Numbered from the stretch's first letter, positions 7,761-16,479 are shown. The stretch: DNA of 64,000 nt from Lentzea albidocapillata (GCF_000719115.1 NZ_JOEA01000028.1:50858-114857); one strand, 5' to 3'. A program made the numbers and translations. Notes: generated by a model not told the origin, from the letters alone.

Positions 7761-9919
7761 CAGCGCTCACCGTCGATCACCTCGCCCTCAATGACGGCCG
7801 CATCCCGCAGACGCTCGGCAGCGGCGAGCAGATCCGCGACGGCGTAGCCGCGTACCTGCCTCACGCCGTCAGCCGTCGCCACGCGGTCACGAGTCGACCG
7901 GCAACCCAACTCCACCATGTCGCGCCCGAACGTCGTCATCTCCAGCCCCAACGCCTCTACAAGCTCAGACGTGGGAACGAAGTCGTGACCGTCATCCCCG
8001 TCTGCGAGGTAGTCCACAACGGACGCCAGCGGCTCAGGCAGTTCAACATCCGTAGCGCGAACAGCCTCCGCTGCCATCGGCCCGCCACTCCCGATCGCCT
8101 TCGCGACGGCCGCGTGATCGAGCATCGGTTGTGCTTCCTGCCCTGCCGCGTGCCCGGTCAACGTCCCCACTGCCTCACGCAGCCCACGGCCGCGCTCGCA
8201 CAGTTCCCTCCAATCCTCGTTTGGCATGTAGAACGTGCGCACGGTCAGCGCCAGCACATCGGCGCCAGCCTCCGTCTCGCCGTCCGGCCGCAGGATGCCC
8301 ACGCCCTTGTGTGACGGCAGCAGACGACTGCTGTCATAGCCACGCGTGTTCATCTGCTCTCCCAGGACGATGTTGCTGTCACGCCAGTCGATGACCCGCA
8401 ACGCGAACCGCGAGCCGAGCACCGCGCGCAGCTTGGAAGGAATGGTCTTGCTGTCAGGACGCTGCGTAGCGAGCACCAGGACCAGCCCGGCAGCCGGCGC
8501 CTTCTTGGCGAGCCACGTCAGCAACTCGCCGATGTACTCCCCTGCCGTGAGCTTCTTGCCTTGCACCTCAACAGGTGTGCGGTCTTCCAGCGGCAGCTGG
8601 ACCTCATCGATGAACACGGCCGTGATCGGCATGTCAAGCGCACGATCACGAGACATGTCCGGCGTTACCTTCGATTCCGGACACGTGAGGTCGTCCAACT
8701 CCTGCATCCGCCGGTAGCGCCCCTGGACCTCACCCACGAGTTCCACAAGCCAGTCAATGAGCGCCAGGACGTGTTCCGTGCCGTCGCCGGACATGAACCG
8801 GTGCGCCACCTGCGCCGCTGAAATCCAGTCCTTTCCTGCCTTGAAGTCAGCGACGTACAGCCGCACATGCGGGTCCAAGATCAAGGCCGCGGCGACCAGT
8901 CGAGCGGCCATCGTCTTGCCCTGCCTAGGGATTGCGCCGATGAGCAGCGACGTCCACACCAACGGAAGGTCGATCCGCCGATCGCGAGCGTCCCGCCCGA
9001 ACGGCAACGGCCGCCATGCATCCCACCTCTGCACCGCGAGCAGAGGCGTCCGCAGCGGAGGCGCCGCGTACGGGTCCTCATCCGCAACCCACATCGCGAC
9101 CCGGCCGGCGTGGCCGCCGTTCCCCCGAACTCGTTCCACGATGAGCTGCACCTCATCAACCGCGAGCGCGGAGGCCAGAGCGTCCCGGTTCTTCACGACG
9201 TCGGCCGCCTTGCGGGTAGCCGGTAGGTCCACGGTGATGGCCCACCCGTCACCCTGCCTGGTCGCCCGCTCGACCAGGCGCAGCGTCTCGTCCTTCCCGA
9301 TCAGCTTCGCGTCCCGGAACGCGTCCACGAGGACCTGAGGGTCCATCGTCCATGTCAGCGTGCGCGGCCCAGCGAGCACTGCCTTACGTCCTGGGCTGCC
9401 GTCCTTCCGCCTACCGAGGACAGCGAGCGCGACGGCGATGACACCTCCACCGATCCACAACGCCTGGTGCCCGTAGACGAGATCAGCGACGGCACCCACG
9501 ATCGCCACGCCAGCGACCACAGCCCCGGTGACCTTCCACCGGAAGAGCGTCAGTTCACGGATGTCACCGAACTTGTCCGCGAGCTTCTCCGACTGCTCGG
9601 CAGCCTCCCGGTAGTCCCGCACCGTGACCCACGATCGCCACCAACGGACCGCGACCACCAGGCCGCGCACCACGGCACCGAGGAAGCGGAACGGTGAACG
9701 CAGCAGAGCCACGACCAGATCCTTGGCGGCCTGCACCGCGTGAACGCGATCCTTCGCCCACAACGGCACGCGCGGTGAACGCTTCCACCAGTTCATGAAC
9801 CGACGCATCCACGTGACGCGCGGCGCCTGTGGACGATCGTTCACGAACTCGCCTTCGAGCACCGCACGCACCGGCAAGCGCGGGTCCGTGACGGCCGACT
9901 CCCGATCATCCGCGCTCAT
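7760..9919 (-). CDS. traB: TraB/FtsK-SpoIIIE-type conjugative DNA translocase
   Basis: 719 residues from the ATG at 9919, overlapping the upstream gene by 14 bp. Two membrane segments lie at ~130-168. Walker A is GAIPRQGKT (~328-336) and Walker B is AVFIDEV (~434-440), followed by LVLATQRPDS, typical of FtsK/TraB motors. The last ~80 residues (DFVPTSELVEALGLEMTTFGRDM) look like a winged helix, as in FtsK gamma and the clt-binding end of TraB. It should form a membrane hexamer that pumps double-stranded element DNA into the recipient, and is the only motor in the element. Last gene of the operon running from 11690 down to 7760. Confidence 0.9.
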   Translation of the reverse strand: MSADDRESAVTDPRLPVRAVLEGEFVNDRPQAPRVTWMRRFMNWWKRSPRVPLWAKDRVHAVQAAKDLVVALLRSPFRFLGAVVRGLVVAVRWWRSWVTVRDYREAAEQSEKLADKFGDIRELTLFRWKVTGAVVAGVAIVGAVADLVYGHQALWIGGGVIAVALAVLGRRKDGSPGRKAVLAGPRTLTWTMDPQVLVDAFRDAKLIGKDETLRLVERATRQGDGWAITVDLPATRKAADVVKNRDALASALAVDEVQLIVERVRGNGGHAGRVAMWVADEDPYAAPPLRTPLLAVQRWDAWRPLPFGRDARDRRIDLPLVWTSLLIGAIPRQGKTMAARLVAAALILDPHVRLYVADFKAGKDWISAAQVAHRFMSGDGTEHVLALIDWLVELVGEVQGRYRRMQELDDLTCPESKVTPDMSRDRALDMPITAVFIDEVQLPLEDRTPVEVQGKKLTAGEYIGELLTWLAKKAPAAGLVLVLATQRPDSKTIPSKLRAVLGSRFALRVIDWRDSNIVLGEQMNTRGYDSSRLLPSHKGVGILRPDGETEAGADVLALTVRTFYMPNEDWRELCERGRGLREAVGTLTGHAAGQEAQPMLDHAAVAKAIGSGGPMAAEAVRATDVELPEPLASVVDYLADGDDGHDFVPTSELVEALGLEMTTFGRDMVELGCRSTRDRVATADGVRQVRGYAVADLLAAAERLRDAAVIEGEVIDGER

Positions 9920-10751
9920 GGCCGTCACCACCTTCGGCGACCTCTGCGACGAGCACCGAAGCGAGTCGCGACGAGAGCCCACGCGAGCACCCGGTGACCT
10001 CACGAACCCACGCTGGGCTCACCGCGACTTCAGGTGTCCACACTTCGCGAGCCTTCGCTAGATAGTCCGCAGAGGACACGCGCCTGGATGTGCTCTTGTT
10101 GTGCCGCTTGACCTTTGTGCGCTCTGGTCCTGCCACAGCGACCACCAGAGCGTGAGCTGCGGTGACAGGTGCCGGCTGCTGTTCAGCCTCCGCGAACGCT
10201 GCGGCGACAGCCTCCGTGAGCTTGTCCCGCAGGTCCGTGACAGCCTCCGCCGCGACGAACACCACGAGCGGCGGAACGGAGTGCAGCACCACACCCGACA
10301 CCGAACCCGCTGCCCACGAATGCCACGTGTTCATGACGTACGTAGCGGCGAGCGTGAACCACTTCGCACGACGCGTCCACGAACCCGTGCGCACTCGGTA
10401 CCGCGCGGTCACCTGCTCCGCCCGAAGGATCGCCAGCAACACCAACGACACCGTGGGATCGAGCAACCACGCGGCGAGCCACGGCAACGACCACGCCGTC
10501 GTGCCTGCTGCCGCGAAACTCTGCACGTTGGTCATCGTGAAGCCGAGACCAAGCACGATCCCCGCCCAGCACAGCCGGTCGACCTCCGCCCGGACCCGTT
10601 CCACGCGAAGCGCGACCACGTCCGGATGCGTCGCGTAAGCCCTCAGTTCCGCGGCCTCCGCCGCGTCGGCGGCTAGCTGCTGCGCTGCCGAGGCTGCGGG
10701 CAGCCGCCCGAAGGCGGCTACCCCTTCCCGGACCCGAGTGACCGCGTTCAT
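9906..10751 (-). CDS. spdB: SpdB-like plasmid-spread membrane protein (DUF2637)
   Basis: 281 residues. About four hydrophobic segments occupy ~60-190 (LCWAGIVLGLGFTMTNVQSFAA, WLLDPTVSLVLLAIL, AKWFTLAATYVMNTW, VVLHSVPPLVVFVAAEAV), between charged ends. The pattern TMTNVQ...LDPTVSL matches the DUF2637/SpdB family encoded next to traB in Streptomyces plasmids and AICEs, where it supports intramycelial spread. The C-terminal ~90 residues are basic and include a possible DNA-binding helix. Its start overlaps the previous gene by 4 bp and its end overlaps traB by 14 bp. Confidence 0.8.
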   Translation of the reverse strand: MNAVTRVREGVAAFGRLPAASAAQQLAADAAEAAELRAYATHPDVVALRVERVRAEVDRLCWAGIVLGLGFTMTNVQSFAAAGTTAWSLPWLAAWLLDPTVSLVLLAILRAEQVTARYRVRTGSWTRRAKWFTLAATYVMNTWHSWAAGSVSGVVLHSVPPLVVFVAAEAVTDLRDKLTEAVAAAFAEAEQQPAPVTAAHALVVAVAGPERTKVKRHNKSTSRRVSSADYLAKAREVWTPEVAVSPAWVREVTGCSRGLSSRLASVLVAEVAEGGDGHERG

Positions 10752-11077
10752 CGCCGATCACCCTTGCTGTGCGGACTGTCGTAGGACGTGATCGTGAGGG
10801 CACGGGTCAGCGTGTACGCGGCGAACAGCGCAGGGAGGCCCAGCACCACGAGCAACAACACGATGTCGCCCCGGTGCGTGATCACCACCCATTGAACCCC
10901 GACGATGACGCCGGCCATCACGAGCACCCGCCCAGTGAGCGAGAGCAACCGGGCACCCGTACGCGCTGCGCTCGCGGCAGCCTTCGCCCTACGGGCGCTC
11001 GCTCGCCAGATCCACAGCACCACAACAACCGCACCCAACACCGCAAGAATCTGTGTGGGAGTCAGGTTGATCGTCAT
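10748..11077 (-). CDS. Small three-helix membrane protein of the tra operon
   Basis: 109 residues with hydrophobic stretches at ~10-25 (ILAVLGAVVVVLWIW), ~50-68 (VLVMAGVIVGVQWVV) and ~73-92 (IVLLLVVLGLPALFAAY), separated by a basic loop (RASARRAKAAASAAR). No family recognised. Small hydrophobic Spd proteins are common beside traB, and the position between whiB and spdB, with 4-bp overlaps on both sides, suggests a role in spread or in the pore. Confidence 0.65.
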   Translation of the reverse strand: MTINLTPTQILAVLGAVVVVLWIWRASARRAKAAASAARTGARLLSLTGRVLVMAGVIVGVQWVVITHRGDIVLLLVVLGLPALFAAYTLTRALTITSYDSPHSKGDRR

Positions 11078-11415
11078 GACGGCTCACCACCTTCACGGCG
11101 AGCCCGCCACACGCGGTAGAGCGCGCGTCGATCGTCCTGCGACAGCCCACCCCACACACCGACTGTCTCCGCACCAGCCGTGCGCAACTCCAGTTCCAAG
11201 CACACGTTGCGGATGGGACAGCCCGCACACAGCCACGCGGCCAGCTCCCGATCGGTCAGGTTCTCGTTCTGCCACTCCGGTTCTTCCTCGTTCGCCCACA
11301 ACCACATGCAGGCGCCGTCACGCGTCACGATCTCCAGCAACACGTCATCCGGGATCTTGGCGTAGCGGTCGAGCTCGGCCGCGATCACCTCGTAGTAGTT
11401 CTCGGGGTTCACCAC
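11074..11415 (-). CDS. WhiB-family iron-sulfur regulator
   Basis: 113 residues. Four cysteines lie in the WhiB arrangement: GACMW, then LCAGCPIRNVC (C-x2-C-x5-C), followed by GVWGGLS, the family's turn motif, and a basic C-terminus RRALYRVWRARR. WhiB proteins bind a 4Fe-4S cluster and act with the principal sigma factor. Here the gene is the second in the tra operon, overlapping its neighbours by 7 and 4 bp, so it is element-encoded and may link transfer to host redox or developmental state. Confidence 0.9.
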   Translation of the reverse strand: MVNPENYYEVIAAELDRYAKIPDDVLLEIVTRDGACMWLWANEEEPEWQNENLTDRELAAWLCAGCPIRNVCLELELRTAGAETVGVWGGLSQDDRRALYRVWRARREGGEPS

Positions 11416-11690
11416 GCACCCCCGGCCTTGGCCTCGAACTCGCGAGCAGACCGGCGTTCGGCCGTCATCCGGGCAACGTCAACGACGCTGCCGGACTCTG
11501 ACGCCTGCCGAACGATCTCTTCGACCGCACGTGCAGGGATCACGTAGCGGGTGCGCAGACGCACCGCAGGAAACGCGTCCTCCCGGATCGCCCTGTAGAT
11601 GGTCGCGACGTCCACGCGCAGGATGCGCGCAGCTTCCGCGACTGTGTAGAAGATCGGCGGGTTGCTACCCGCCATGCCTGAAGTACTCAT
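11409..11690 (-). CDS. xis: MerR/excisionase-type helix-turn-helix protein
   Basis: 93 residues from the ATG at 11690, with AAAGGGCT upstream. FYTVAEAARILRVDVATIYRAIREDAFPAVRLRTRYVIPARAVEEI is the standard excisionase-family winged HTH (SinI/Xis type). It is the first gene of the leftward whiB-spd-traB operon. It is the likely Xis of the element, or an activator of the tra operon; the sequence does not separate the two. It is far from int, unlike pSAM2 where xis and int are adjacent. Confidence 0.75.
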   Translation of the reverse strand: MSTSGMAGSNPPIFYTVAEAARILRVDVATIYRAIREDAFPAVRLRTRYVIPARAVEEIVRQASESGSVVDVARMTAERRSAREFEAKAGGAW

Positions 11691-11730
11691 CAGATGTAGC
11701 CCTTTCGAAAGAACTGATTTCTTCTCCGAA

Positions 11731-11781
11731 AGCGCTGACATCGGCGTTGATTCTTGCCGATTCACCGCCGATGTCAGCGCT
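11731..11781. promoter_or_regulatory. 16-bp inverted repeat in the divergent xis / XRE promoter
   Basis: AGCGCTGACATCGGCG (11731-11746) is repeated in perfect inverted form at 11766-11781, with 19 bp between the arms. A related segment, ACGTCGGCGCTGA, lies at 11812-11824, just before the XRE gene. Located between two divergent starts (11690 and 11846), this is a good candidate operator for the XRE protein at 11846, controlling both itself and the xis-tra operon. Confidence 0.65.
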
Positions 11782-11845
11782 AAGCCCGCTTTTAGGCGAG
11801 ATCGCGCGCTAACGTCGGCGCTGAAGGCGGAGCCCGGAGGCGTAC

Positions 11846-12220
11846 GTGACAGAGGACTGGTCGGCAGTCGCGGAGGCAATGAATGCCCGCGCGGCGGAGC
11901 TGGCTTTGAAACAGAAGGAACTCGCGACGAGATCCGGGGTGTCCCTCGCGATCGTCCGCGAGATGCAACAGGGACGAATCCAACGGCGCCGAAACCGTCG
12001 AACGCTCGAAGCGCTTTCGATCGCTCTCGACTGGCATCCGCAGCACCTGACGGCAGTGCTGCAAGGAAAGAAGCCACCCGAAGCGGAACAGCCGGCCACG
12101 GCCGCTGATGACCCGCTTGTCCCGCTGCTCAATACGATTATTCGAGAACTCCGCGGCCTTCGCGCCCAGGTCGGAGCGCTTACAAGTCGTCTCGATGATG
12201 GGAGTCACCGAAAGGACTAG
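11846..12220 (+). CDS. Small XRE-family regulator, candidate element repressor
   Basis: 124 residues from a GTG at 11846 with CGGAGG upstream. An N-terminal helix-turn-helix (LKQKELATRSGVSLAIVREMQQG) is followed by RNRRTLEALSIALDWHPQHL, typical of Cro/CI-like proteins, and then by an acidic linker and a C-terminal coiled-coil (LLNTIIRELRGLRAQVGALTSRLDD). Divergent from the xis-tra operon with a perfect inverted repeat in between, so it probably represses transfer and excision genes, as KorA-type regulators do in related elements. Confidence 0.75.
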   Translation: MTEDWSAVAEAMNARAAELALKQKELATRSGVSLAIVREMQQGRIQRRRNRRTLEALSIALDWHPQHLTAVLQGKKPPEAEQPATAADDPLVPLLNTIIRELRGLRAQVGALTSRLDDGSHRKD

Positions 12221-12366
12221 GTCGCCTTCGTCAATTTGTTCCGGTGTCGCTGTCATGTGAACAGAAGACAGCCGGGGAGGGGGTCGAAATAATTGCCAGC
12301 GGCTATCACGCCGCTTGTTAGGAGGAGTTAGGTCCGCAGGTCACGACCGTTGGGGAACGGGGGGAC

Positions 12367-13542
12367 GTGGCGACAAGGAAGCACGGTGAGCAGCCTCTAT
12401 CGAGGCTGCGAGCAGTCCGTGACACGCTCGGATACACGCAGGCGCAGGTGGTCAGGTTCTTCCTGACACGCGGTCAGCAGCTCGGCGGCGCTCAGGCAAC
12501 GGAGCAATCGTTGCTCATCATGATGTCGCGCTGGGAGAACAGCCACGTAGAGGTGACCGATCCCGCCTATCAACGGCTGTTCCGGGAGTTCTACGGGCGA
12601 ACCAACGAAGAGCTAGGGTTCCCGCCCGAAATCGAGAACCAGAGCGCTGAAGAGCTACGCGAACGGCTGATCATCGCGCGCAGCATCGATCCCGCGACTC
12701 TCGACATGTTCCAGCGACAGGTCAACGACCTGCGAAGGTCAGACCACAAGTTCGGCGCCGTCGTGGTCCTGGACCAACTGAACGGCCTCGTCCGCCAGAT
12801 CGAGGACTACCGCACGTTCAGCGTGAGCACACGTCACCGCGAACGCCTCGCCGCAATCCTCACGGACGCACGAACACTCGCCGGCTGGACAGCCCTCGAC
12901 AGGGGTTCGCAGCTTCAGTCGTGGCAGTACCACGAGGACGCGAAGGTCTCTGCGCGCGAAGCCGATTCGCCGCACCTCCTAGCGCACGCGGCCGCACAGC
13001 AAGCGGTGATCCTGCTCGACATCGGGCAGCCAGCCGAAGCCGTCGAACTGCTGGAGTACGCGCGGTACGTCGCGGAGAACCGCGCACCGTCGCTGCTGCA
13101 ATCCTGGCTCGCGGCGGCACACGGCGAAGGGCTCGCCGCAGATGGTCAGCGGGACGCGGCGCTGCGTGCGTTCGATGACGCAAGCTCTTTGCTGCCAGCG
13201 AATCCTGTCGATCCCGAGATGCCCTTCCTGCTTCTCAACGACGGACAACTCGTGCGCTGGCGCGGCAGCTCGCTTCTGCGGCTGGGAGACCAGGACGCGA
13301 TCAACCAACTTGAAGCCGCCGTTCGAGGTCTTGCTACGCCCGGCCTGAACGCCGTACGCGGTCAGACCAACCTGTACGTAGACCTTGCCTTCGCGTACGC
13401 CGCTGCCGGCGACAGTCGTGGAGCACTTGAGTACGCACGCATAGCTAGACAGCTCGCGTCCCGCATCAAGTCCGATCGTCAGCAGCGACGTCTCGCGAAC
13501 CTGGAGCTACCTGTCCCCAGAGGACGTTCCAGCAGCACGTGA
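12367..13542 (+). CDS. XRE/TPR-type regulator (paralogue of the protein at 4034)
   Basis: 391 residues from a GTG at 12367. The N-terminus (SRLRAVRDTLGYTQAQVVRFFLTRG, SRWENSHVEVTDPAYQRLFREFYG) is an XRE helix-turn-helix. The remainder is TPR-like and matches the 4034-5191 protein segment by segment: LAGWTALDRGSQLQSW, AQQAVILLDIGQPAEAVEL, RWRGSSLLRLGDQDAI, SDRQQRRL. Its 3' end overlaps the convergent NUDIX gene by 36 bp. Likely a ligand-sensing regulator of element functions. Confidence 0.78.
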   Translation: MATRKHGEQPLSRLRAVRDTLGYTQAQVVRFFLTRGQQLGGAQATEQSLLIMMSRWENSHVEVTDPAYQRLFREFYGRTNEELGFPPEIENQSAEELRERLIIARSIDPATLDMFQRQVNDLRRSDHKFGAVVVLDQLNGLVRQIEDYRTFSVSTRHRERLAAILTDARTLAGWTALDRGSQLQSWQYHEDAKVSAREADSPHLLAHAAAQQAVILLDIGQPAEAVELLEYARYVAENRAPSLLQSWLAAAHGEGLAADGQRDAALRAFDDASSLLPANPVDPEMPFLLLNDGQLVRWRGSSLLRLGDQDAINQLEAAVRGLATPGLNAVRGQTNLYVDLAFAYAAAGDSRGALEYARIARQLASRIKSDRQQRRLANLELPVPRGRSSST

Positions 13543-14082
13543 CGCTAGGTAAAACAGCAGAGGCACAATGGCACCCGATCCTAGGACCTCGCCGCGACGA
13601 ACCAAATCGAGTGCGCGATCAACCGGGATCCACTCGATTCGGGCAGCTTCCTCGCCGTCTGTTGGCTCGCCAACCTTCTCGGCTGCCCGCCAAACGTACG
13701 CATCTACGGGCGAGTCGATAATCCCAGGCAGTGGCTGGAAAGTGCCGATGTGCTCCGGCACTCCGACCGGCCTCCAGCCCGTTTCCTCCTCGGCCTCACG
13801 TGCTGCCGTCGCTGCCGGCTCTTCGCCTTCCTCAACCAGCCCGCCGATAAGTTCGTAGCCCCACTGATCAACTGCGAACCTGTACCGCCACAGCGTGAGG
13901 ACCTCTTCATCTTCGTTTACTAGAAGCGCGACCGCCACATGGTCAAGTCGAACCACGTGATGCTCGAATCGACTACCGTCCGGAGGTTCAACATCTACGA
14001 GGCTGACTTTGACCCACCGGTTGTCGTACACAACTCTTTCCCCGTGAGTCTTCCATCTAAGTTCTTCTGGATACTCCGTCAC
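13507..14082 (-). CDS. NUDIX hydrolase, Pif-like
   Basis: 191 residues from the GTG at 14082 (VTEYPEELRWKTHGERVVYDNRWVKV); a longer open frame reaches 14166, but the codons before this GTG look non-coding. The Nudix box GLVEEGEEPAATAAREAEEETGW fits G-x5-E-x7-R-E-x2-E-E-x-G. In the AICE pSAM2 the immunity factor Pif carries a Nudix motif and blocks transfer into cells that already hold the element. NUDIX genes recur in AICEs, so a role in entry exclusion is plausible. An ordinary ADP-ribose-type pyrophosphatase is the alternative. Confidence 0.85.
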   Translation of the reverse strand: MTEYPEELRWKTHGERVVYDNRWVKVSLVDVEPPDGSRFEHHVVRLDHVAVALLVNEDEEVLTLWRYRFAVDQWGYELIGGLVEEGEEPAATAAREAEEETGWRPVGVPEHIGTFQPLPGIIDSPVDAYVWRAAEKVGEPTDGEEAARIEWIPVDRALDLVRRGEVLGSGAIVPLLFYLASRAAGTSSGDR

Positions 14083-14265
14083 AGCAAGGAACCCTATCCC
14101 ATTCCCGGCAATCAGGAAAGGCAGACCCATCACAGCATCGACAACCAACAAGGATCGGGTTCGCAACTAAATACCGCGGCGCAGCTCACGGGCGGACGCC
14201 AATGCCATCTGATATCTGCCACAATTGATTTCCACGCGCCGCAACGTCCGGAAGTGTTGATGTTT

Positions 14266-16479
14266 CTAACTCGGTCGCCTAATAAGGCTTGTGTATCCAG
14301 CAATTCCGAGCGTAACAAGACCCCACAGAAAAGCTTGAATGATCCACATAGCTATAGTGAATGCCTGTCCACGCTTAGTTGAAGTATCCAGATCACAACG
14401 GTTTCGCATTCCAGCTGGCCCCAGCGGAAGCCCGCGGTCTAGCCCTAGTCCGATCAGCTCAATTGTTGAGCATGACACGCCAGGATTGGTCTTATCGGCC
14501 ACATTTCCTGGAACTACACGCTCGGCTACGTGATGACCTGGCCGCGTGTCGACCTGCCCTGCGATGTACCCAATAGATCCAGCCATGAACAGGAACGCGA
14601 TCAGTACTGTAGCAAGATAACTGGCGCGATACCCGTATCCCGCGATCGCACCCCAGATCCGATGAAAGAACGTAAATGGAAATTTGCCAATCGACTCCGG
14701 CGAACGGATCAATCGGTCTCGCTGTTGCGCAACCAAAACATTGCGAGCATTTTTATCGTGACCAGCAGCCCTCTCAATGGCGGCCAGTTGCTGATAGGGC
14801 TGAGGGCGATATCTGCCGGTGTGGCATCGAATTAGATGCAACCATTGATGCCAACTTCCGTTTCCAAGTGTTGCATACTTGAAGTCGTCAATGCCAATCC
14901 GACCAGGATGGAAGCACACCTTTCCAGTACCTTCGGCTGGACACAATGACTTGAACGGCAAAAACATTGCTCCGCCGACGGTCGCCCCCTGGAGCTCAAT
15001 CAAGTCCGCAGAGGTGCTGCTCACATAGGTTCTGTGGAATTCAAACTGTCCTCCTATACGAGCACCAGGCAGGCGAATGACACCCAACTTGCCCACACCG
15101 TGCGCCCGAATAGCCAACATCATCCGAGATTCAACGCTCAGTCCATCAGCATGTAGCGCGACGCCTGCATTGTTTACAATCTCGCCTTGAAAGTCGAGTT
15201 GCACACCAACTCGCGCGCCAGACATGCGAACCATTCCAGAGTTACTGCCGCCCTGCGCGACGAATCTTTGCCATTGAATACTGCCGTTTACGCGCAAGGT
15301 ATCCGCGTGAACAGCTGGCCCCGACGCGTTCCCGATCTCTACGTCAGAAAATACAAAGCGGCCCGATATCACAGCTCCCACTAGACGAAAGGTTCCAAAG
15401 TGTCCAGATCCAACCGCTTTGACAGTTTGTACTATTAGATTTCCGCCAACTTGAAGGTTGTCAGCCAGAATAGCAGCACCGGAACTGTTGGCAACTTCGC
15501 TATTTAGAATTTCCCCCTGACCGGAAATTTGAGCGCCTGGCAGCCTAATTGCACCATCGACATGGTCGCCCCGAGACTTAAAGGCATGAAAAATAATATC
15601 GCGCCTGACGTTAATGCCGTCAGCTATGATGGCCGGCCCGGAGCCATTGATAACAGCGCCGCCCTTGAACCCTGCCTGCCCCTCGATTTGAGCGTTCAGC
15701 AGTCGCACGGCTCCTTCGGGACCAGTTCCCAAAACTTGTGTCTGATTAAAGTGTATAGACCCTCCAACTTTGATACTGTCACCAACTACAGCGGGCCCCG
15801 CTTCGTTCGAAATCTTTGCTTTGTCGAGCGCTAGGTCACCACCAATCTTGGCTCCGGTTACCTGAAGAGATCCAGACTCACTTGAGCTAGCAAGGCTGAC
15901 GCTCCGCAAAAATAGGTCGGAGCCCACTCTTATGCGATCAGCCAGCAACGCAGGGCCGGATGTGTTTGACACGACTAGGGAGTCGCAATCCATCTGCCCC
16001 TTGATTTCAGCCAGGAGGAGCCGGATTGATCCATTCTCGTTTTCCGAAACTATCTTGACATCCTCTAGGACAAGATCGCCTTCAACGCACAATCCGTCCG
16101 CATGCAAGGCATTCAAATGACTTCCGCGCAGTACTACGTGGCGAAGTGTTGCATATTCGGCGTGGATCTCGCCCATCAAGACGCAAGCGATTAGCGATAG
16201 GCCGACTTCAGATTTCACGTGGTCTAGATCAAGCCTGCCAATAATTCGTGCCCCTCGTACGCGTACCCCATGCGGATCGAGTGGCCCATAACGCCCTGTC
16301 AGCAATTCACGGAGGAGTTCCGCTCGGACTTCATCGCGTTGATCGACGGCATCACTAACAAGGCTGTCCACAGATAGATCGCTGCACTTGAACTCAAGTC
16401 CTCGCTGCGCAGCCTCCACAAGCTCACGCTCGCGCTCCGGCAGGTCGTCGAGACCATGCATTGCCACCTCAGAACCCAT
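14266..16479 (-). CDS. Repeat-built (beta-solenoid-like) membrane-anchored cargo protein
   Basis: 737 residues. After a helical N-terminus (~1-65) come at least six tandem repeats of ~52 residues, each with a GPAxxAD-x-IxVxG half and a GxxRLxGAxIxGQ half. Such short beta-strand repeats with conserved glycines suggest a right-handed beta-solenoid. The C-terminus has two membrane helices (YLATVLIAFLFMAGSIGYIAG and MWIIQAFLWGLVTLGIAGY) flanking a loop with two Cys. Related large proteins in Streptomyces are annotated vaguely as membrane-associated oxidoreductases; I see no oxidoreductase motif. The base composition is clearly lower in GC than every neighbour, and the gene lies at the right end of the element, so it looks like recently acquired cargo. 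Confidence 0.7.
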   Translation of the reverse strand: MGSEVAMHGLDDLPERERELVEAAQRGLEFKCSDLSVDSLVSDAVDQRDEVRAELLRELLTGRYGPLDPHGVRVRGARIIGRLDLDHVKSEVGLSLIACVLMGEIHAEYATLRHVVLRGSHLNALHADGLCVEGDLVLEDVKIVSENENGSIRLLLAEIKGQMDCDSLVVSNTSGPALLADRIRVGSDLFLRSVSLASSSESGSLQVTGAKIGGDLALDKAKISNEAGPAVVGDSIKVGGSIHFNQTQVLGTGPEGAVRLLNAQIEGQAGFKGGAVINGSGPAIIADGINVRRDIIFHAFKSRGDHVDGAIRLPGAQISGQGEILNSEVANSSGAAILADNLQVGGNLIVQTVKAVGSGHFGTFRLVGAVISGRFVFSDVEIGNASGPAVHADTLRVNGSIQWQRFVAQGGSNSGMVRMSGARVGVQLDFQGEIVNNAGVALHADGLSVESRMMLAIRAHGVGKLGVIRLPGARIGGQFEFHRTYVSSTSADLIELQGATVGGAMFLPFKSLCPAEGTGKVCFHPGRIGIDDFKYATLGNGSWHQWLHLIRCHTGRYRPQPYQQLAAIERAAGHDKNARNVLVAQQRDRLIRSPESIGKFPFTFFHRIWGAIAGYGYRASYLATVLIAFLFMAGSIGYIAGQVDTRPGHHVAERVVPGNVADKTNPGVSCSTIELIGLGLDRGLPLGPAGMRNRCDLDTSTKRGQAFTIAMWIIQAFLWGLVTLGIAGYTSLIRRPS

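Noticed and set aside
7760..9919. A chromosomal FtsK cell-division gene
   Set aside because: It lies inside the att-bounded element, beside SpdB-like genes and a repeat cluster, and lacks the four-helix FtsK N-terminus.
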